Assembly: GCA_963205335.1 (NCBI GenBank)
Contig: CAUJIM010000060.1
Coordinates: 1-38,487 of the forward strand
Length of the DNA stretch: 38,487 nt
Direction of reading: 5' to 3'
Origin: Pseudomonadota bacterium
GTDB taxonomy: Bacteria > Pseudomonadota > Gammaproteobacteria > Burkholderiales > Burkholderiaceae_C
Position numbers and translations under genes: made by a program. This document shows positions 35,161 through 38,487 of this stretch, in pieces (the stretch's first letter is position 1; every line of letters begins with the position of its first letter). Below the pieces are notes generated by a model. The model saw nothing but the letters and a program-made list of their open reading frames with translations, did not search any database and was not told where the DNA came from.

Positions 35161-36363
35161 TCAGGTTTTCTCGCTCAGTTCGCGAAGCAGCGTCTCCGTG
35201 TGTTGCCCGAGCGATGGCGCCCCTTCCCTGCGCGGTGCGTCTTCCCCAAGATACTTGAAGCCGATGCCGGGCGTACGCACCGTGCGATCGCCTTGCGGGT
35301 AATGCCGGATGGGTAGCGGCAGCCGCGAGCCGTCTTGCACCTCATCCAGGAATTCGCCGAGCTTGCGCACACGAGCCGCTGGAACTCCCGCGGCGTTCAG
35401 CTGCCCTTCCATGTCTCGTGCGGAACGCTGGGCAAAGGCCGTATTGAACTGCGTGCGCAAATAGGCCATGTCGCGAGCCACCACGAACCCGCCGCCAGGC
35501 GCGTTGAATGCCTCGAGATCGATGGCGTTGCCATCTTCGCAGAGGCGCTCGAGCCCCAGCACCGCCGTCAGGCGGCGAAACTGCGCCGGCGTGTTGGCCG
35601 CGGTGGACAGCCAGCCGTCATTGCAGCGGTAGGTGTCTGCCGTCGGGCTGCCCGTGTATCCGCGATTGCCGACGCGCTGAGGCTCCACCCGTTGCGTCAG
35701 GAATGCGCTGGCGTTGGGGTACATCAGCGTCATGGAGGCCTGGACCATCGATGCATCTATGCATGCGCCGGTGCCATCCCGGGTGCGCTGGTGGAGGGCG
35801 GAGACGATGGACAGCGCGCCCAGCAGGCCCGCCGCCACATCGATGACCGGAAAGCCGACCTTCAGCGGTGGCGCGTCGGGGGTGTCGCCCGACATCATCA
35901 TCATGCCCGTGAGGGCCTGGACCACGTGGTCGTAAGCTCCGCGCCCGGACCATTCCCCGCTCTGCCCATACCCCGAGATGGAGCAGTAAACGATGTCCGG
36001 CTTCACGGCCTTGATGCTCTCGTAGTCGAGGCCATACCTGGCCACCACGCCCGGGCGGAAGTTCTCGATGAACACATCGGCCTTGGCCGCCAGCGCCCGC
36101 AAGGCCTCGTGGCCTTCGGGCTCCCGGATGTCGATCGCCAGCGATTTCTTGCCGGCATTGAGCGCGACGAAACCGGTCGGCGTGTCCCCTTCGCCTGAAC
36201 CGGCCTTGCTGGTGCGCATCACGTCGCCTCCAGCGGGCGCTTCGATCTTGATCACCTCGGCACCGAGCTGTGCCAGATAAAAAGAGGCCATGGGGCCGGC
36301 GATCACGTGGGAAAGATCGAGAACGCGGATGCCTGTCAACGGCAGTTTCGTGGACATGTGCAT
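35161..36363 (-). CDS. CaiB/BaiF family CoA transferase (class III)
   Basis: A 400-residue class III CoA transferase. It starts with LTGIRVLDLSHVIAGPMASFYLAQLGAEVIKIE, the family N-terminus. GAYDHVVQALTGMM contains the catalytic Asp145 expected for formyl-CoA/CaiB transferases, which form an aspartyl-CoA anhydride. The C-terminus has GVPAARVRKLGEFLDE. The acyl substrate is unknown. The start ATG 36363 overlaps the stop of the Bug receptor (TGATG), with GGGAGG upstream; MSTKLPLTG two codons later is an alternative. It forms an operon with the Bug gene. Confidence 0.95.
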   Translation of the reverse strand: MHMSTKLPLTGIRVLDLSHVIAGPMASFYLAQLGAEVIKIEAPAGGDVMRTSKAGSGEGDTPTGFVALNAGKKSLAIDIREPEGHEALRALAAKADVFIENFRPGVVARYGLDYESIKAVKPDIVYCSISGYGQSGEWSGRGAYDHVVQALTGMMMMSGDTPDAPPLKVGFPVIDVAAGLLGALSIVSALHQRTRDGTGACIDASMVQASMTLMYPNASAFLTQRVEPQRVGNRGYTGSPTADTYRCNDGWLSTAANTPAQFRRLTAVLGLERLCEDGNAIDLEAFNAPGGGFVVARDMAYLRTQFNTAFAQRSARDMEGQLNAAGVPAARVRKLGEFLDEVQDGSRLPLPIRHYPQGDRTVRTPGIGFKYLGEDAPRREGAPSLGQHTETLLRELSEKT

Positions 36364-37346
36364 CAGCCTCCCGTCACGTTGCCCTTGCGTATGACCTCGG
36401 CCCATTTGTCGTTTTCCGAATGCACGAATGCCGAGAATGCAGCCGGGCTGGGGCTAGTCTCGATTTCGCTTCCGCCTGCGTGCACCTTGGCGTGCAGATC
36501 AGGGGACTTCAAGGCCTGGTCGATGGCGGCATGGATGCGGTTGATGATCTCGGGCGGGGTTTTGGCTGGCGCCCAGAGGCCCGACCACGACTCCTGGACC
36601 GTCAACGGGTCGTCGATGAGCTCCTTCAGCGTCGGCACATCCGGCAGCTCGGACAATCTCCTGGAGCTGGTCACGGCCAGCGCGCGCAGCTTGCCCCCCT
36701 TGACCTGGGGGACGGCCGTGCCTGCGGTGGGAAACGCGAATTGCGTATCGCCGCGCAACAGGGAGGCCGTGATCTCCACCGATCCTCGAAGCGGAATGTG
36801 TACCGTCTGCAATCCATTGAGCGCCGCGAAAGTCGACGCGGCCAGATGCGCCCCCGTGCCGACTCCGCCCGAACCGTAGTTGAACTTGCCGGGCGCGGCC
36901 CTGGCGGCCGCGGCCAGTTGATCGGCGGTTTTGTAGGGCGAATCGCTCGGCACCACGAGAATCGACGGGGAGGTGGACATCTCGCCGGCGAAGGCGAAGT
37001 CCTTCAGCGGATCGAAGTTGAGCGATGGCTGCAGCAGCTTGAGGATCAGGTGGGTGCTGGAGCCCATGAGCAGCGTGTACCCGTCCGCAGGCGCGGAGGC
37101 CACGAATTGGGCCGCCAGAACGCCGGCCGCACCTACCTTGTTTTCCACCACGATCGATTGGCCCAGCGCCTCGCCGAGGGCAGGCGCGATCTGGCGCATC
37201 AGCACATCCGGGCCACCGCCGGCGGCGAAGGGAACGATCACGCGCACAGGGCGATTGGGGTAGGGCGCGGCGGCCCAAGCCGATCGTATCGATCCCACCG
37301 GCAGCGCCAGAGCGGATGCCGCCATGCAGAAATTCCGTCGATTCAT
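36363..37346 (-). CDS. Bug/TctC-family tripartite tricarboxylate transporter substrate-binding protein
   Basis: A periplasmic receptor of 327 residues. The signal MNRRNFCMAASALALPVGS, ending near RSAWA, directs export. The mature part PYPNRPVRVIVPFAAGGGPDVLMRQIAPALG is the classic Bug family start, and VVENKVGAAGVLAAQFVASAPADGYTLLMG follows. The ligand is probably a carboxylic acid. The transporter membrane genes (tctA, tctB) are not nearby, as is common for the expanded Bug families of Burkholderiales. GGAG lies upstream of the start. It is divergent from the LysR gene and coupled to the CoA transferase, so uptake and activation of one acid is a reasonable inference. Confidence 0.96.
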   Translation of the reverse strand: MNRRNFCMAASALALPVGSIRSAWAAAPYPNRPVRVIVPFAAGGGPDVLMRQIAPALGEALGQSIVVENKVGAAGVLAAQFVASAPADGYTLLMGSSTHLILKLLQPSLNFDPLKDFAFAGEMSTSPSILVVPSDSPYKTADQLAAAARAAPGKFNYGSGGVGTGAHLAASTFAALNGLQTVHIPLRGSVEITASLLRGDTQFAFPTAGTAVPQVKGGKLRALAVTSSRRLSELPDVPTLKELIDDPLTVQESWSGLWAPAKTPPEIINRIHAAIDQALKSPDLHAKVHAGGSEIETSPSPAAFSAFVHSENDKWAEVIRKGNVTGG

Positions 37347-37441
37347 GTTGTCTCCAGGCAAGGTCCGCACCCACTGTAGCCATCGCCGCCTATTCTTGAA
37401 ACTGATAAATTTCTATTCATTGATAGCCACTGGTGATCGCT
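37347..37441. promoter_or_regulatory. Divergent promoter region between Bug and LysR genes
   Basis: About 95 bp, AT-rich compared with its surroundings. CTAT-TCATTG-ATAG gives an inverted repeat of LysR-box type (T-N11-A spacing is met within it), lying 20-30 bp before the LysR start. It is the natural site for the LysR regulator to control itself and the Bug-CaiB operon. No precise start sites can be assigned. Confidence 0.5.
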
Positions 37442-38395
37442 ATGGAAACTTTCGACCTGTCTGGCGCGGAGGGCGAAGAGCGCCTGAGGCGGCTCGTTTT
37501 GCGGCTTCGCTTCCGGCACCTTCAGCTGCTTGCCGCCTTGCGAAAGGCCGGCAGCCTGCATGCAGCGGCCGAAGTGCTGCACCTCACGCAGCCGTCACTC
37601 AGCAAGATGCTCCAGGAAGTGGAGCAGGCCTTCGGCCAGCAGCTCTTCGAGCGCGGCGCCCGGGGGCTCAAGCCCACGCGTGCCGGCGACATGGCGATGC
37701 ACGGCGCCGAGATGCTCCTGGACGAGCTCGACCGCATCTCGCGTGAACTGAATGCGCAGCCCCCGCAGTTGCTGCTCCGCGTCGGCACGCCGCCTTTCGT
37801 GGCGCATTCCCTGATGCCGCGGGTCCTGGTGGCACTGCGCTCGTTGTCCGGCGATATCCGGGTGGAATTGACGGAAGGCGGCGTGCCCGGCTTGCAGCGC
37901 GCGCTGCTGGACGGCAAGCTCGATGCGCTGGTCACGAGTTTCGCGAGCGATATGGCGGGCGTGGCCGGGCTGAGGTTCGAGCGTCTGTACCCCACGAAAG
38001 TGGCCGTGGTGGCCGCCGCATCGCATCCGCTGGCCGGCAGGCGCCGGATCGGCTGGGCCACGCTTGCCGGGCAGGCATGGATTCTTCCGCCCCGGGATTC
38101 CCGGGTCCGGCGTTTTCTGGACGGCATGTTCGCCCAGGCGGGCTACGTCACACCGACGCCGCTGATCGAGTCGTCAAACCCCATCACCAACCTGCGTTTC
38201 GTGGCGGCGGGCCTGGGACTCGCGGCCGTTCCACGGGAATGCCTGCGCCTGGTGGAATCCCCCGAGGCCATCGCCAGCCTGCACCTCGGAAAGAGCTTGC
38301 CCGAAGGCATGCTTGCTCTTGTCTACAGAACCGACATGGCGCATCCCAGGTTGCAGCTGTTTCGAGAAGCATTGATCCGGGTTGGCCGGAAGTAA
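37442..38395 (+). CDS. LysR-family transcriptional regulator
   Basis: A 317-residue regulator. The N-terminal winged helix-turn-helix is FRHLQLLAALRKAGSLHAAA, followed by LHLTQPSLSKMLQEVEQAFG and LFERGARGLKPTRAG, the most typical LysR segment. The C-terminal effector-binding domain begins about residue 100 (LRVGTPPFVAHSLMPRVL) and has the two-lobed pattern of the family. It is divergent from the Bug-CaiB operon, which it most likely controls. The start METFDLSG lacks a strong ribosome site; GTG 37433 is an alternative. The effector is unknown. Confidence 0.96.
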   Translation: METFDLSGAEGEERLRRLVLRLRFRHLQLLAALRKAGSLHAAAEVLHLTQPSLSKMLQEVEQAFGQQLFERGARGLKPTRAGDMAMHGAEMLLDELDRISRELNAQPPQLLLRVGTPPFVAHSLMPRVLVALRSLSGDIRVELTEGGVPGLQRALLDGKLDALVTSFASDMAGVAGLRFERLYPTKVAVVAAASHPLAGRRRIGWATLAGQAWILPPRDSRVRRFLDGMFAQAGYVTPTPLIESSNPITNLRFVAAGLGLAAVPRECLRLVESPEAIASLHLGKSLPEGMLALVYRTDMAHPRLQLFREALIRVGRK

Positions 38396-38487
38396 GAGCC
38401 CGTTCGCGATCTCCTCATGGCGCCTGGATACCATACGCTCCAATGGCGCGGCCCGCTCGGGGCGGGGAAGTCCCTTTCATTCGTTAG

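Noticed and set aside
38396..38487. A further gene at the right end
   Set aside because: About 92 bp with no ribosome site and no convincing coding start; a short frame there matches nothing I know.

Overview
The window is a high-GC stretch of about 38.5 kb from a betaproteobacterium, most likely a member of the Comamonadaceae (Acidovorax-like). I infer this from the strong GC bias, a Bug-type solute receptor next to a CaiB/LysR pair, a metX-metW pair, and several short palindromic repeat types that I associate with that family. No database search was possible.

Layout. 1-2827 (-): pntAB transhydrogenase, with pntB cut by the window edge. 2980-3747 (+): class II glutamine amidotransferase. 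3921-8866 (+): a selenocysteine-containing formate dehydrogenase (alpha, beta, gamma), ended by a strong terminator. 8941-13448 (+): fdhE, selA, selB and selC, which is the set needed to mature the enzyme and insert selenocysteine. 13646-16158: two DsrE-like proteins, a Tag-like glycosylase, a GcvH-like lipoyl carrier and an AhpD-like protein. 16436-17995 (+): phytoene-dehydrogenase-like oxidoreductase. 18008-23362 (-): a five-gene peptide-type ABC importer. 23551-25334 (-): metX-metW, behind a probable SAM-II riboswitch and terminator. 25502-33790 (-): a form II 'CO dehydrogenase-like' molybdenum hydroxylase (S-L-M) with CoxD-, CoxE- and CoxG-like factors, XdhC and MocA, plus a divergent AcoR-like regulator. 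35161-38395: CaiB-type CoA transferase, Bug receptor and divergent LysR regulator.

The main discovery is at 4605-4944. A complete 340-bp integron gene cassette, with a 76-aa LapA-like membrane protein and an attC site, sits inside the formate dehydrogenase alpha gene, about 100 bp after its selenocysteine UGA. Left junction, attC fold and secondary target (GATGGGC, 6/7 to the GTTRRRY core) all fit integrase-mediated insertion at a secondary site. Removing exactly 340 bp restores a 1026-residue reading frame with Sec at residue 196. The only selenoprotein gene visible here is therefore broken, while fdhE-selAB-selC stay intact beside it.

A second theme is repeats that have entered coding sequence. 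One palindromic family lies in frame in selB, forms the last codons of selA, and also occurs between genes at 27203-27258; a different repeat adds about 28 residues to MetX. Seven 7-bp units overlap the start codon of the AcoR-like regulator and could vary in number. Related AGGGTTT-ACC motifs lie upstream of the formate dehydrogenase, the molybdenum hydroxylase and the ABC operon.
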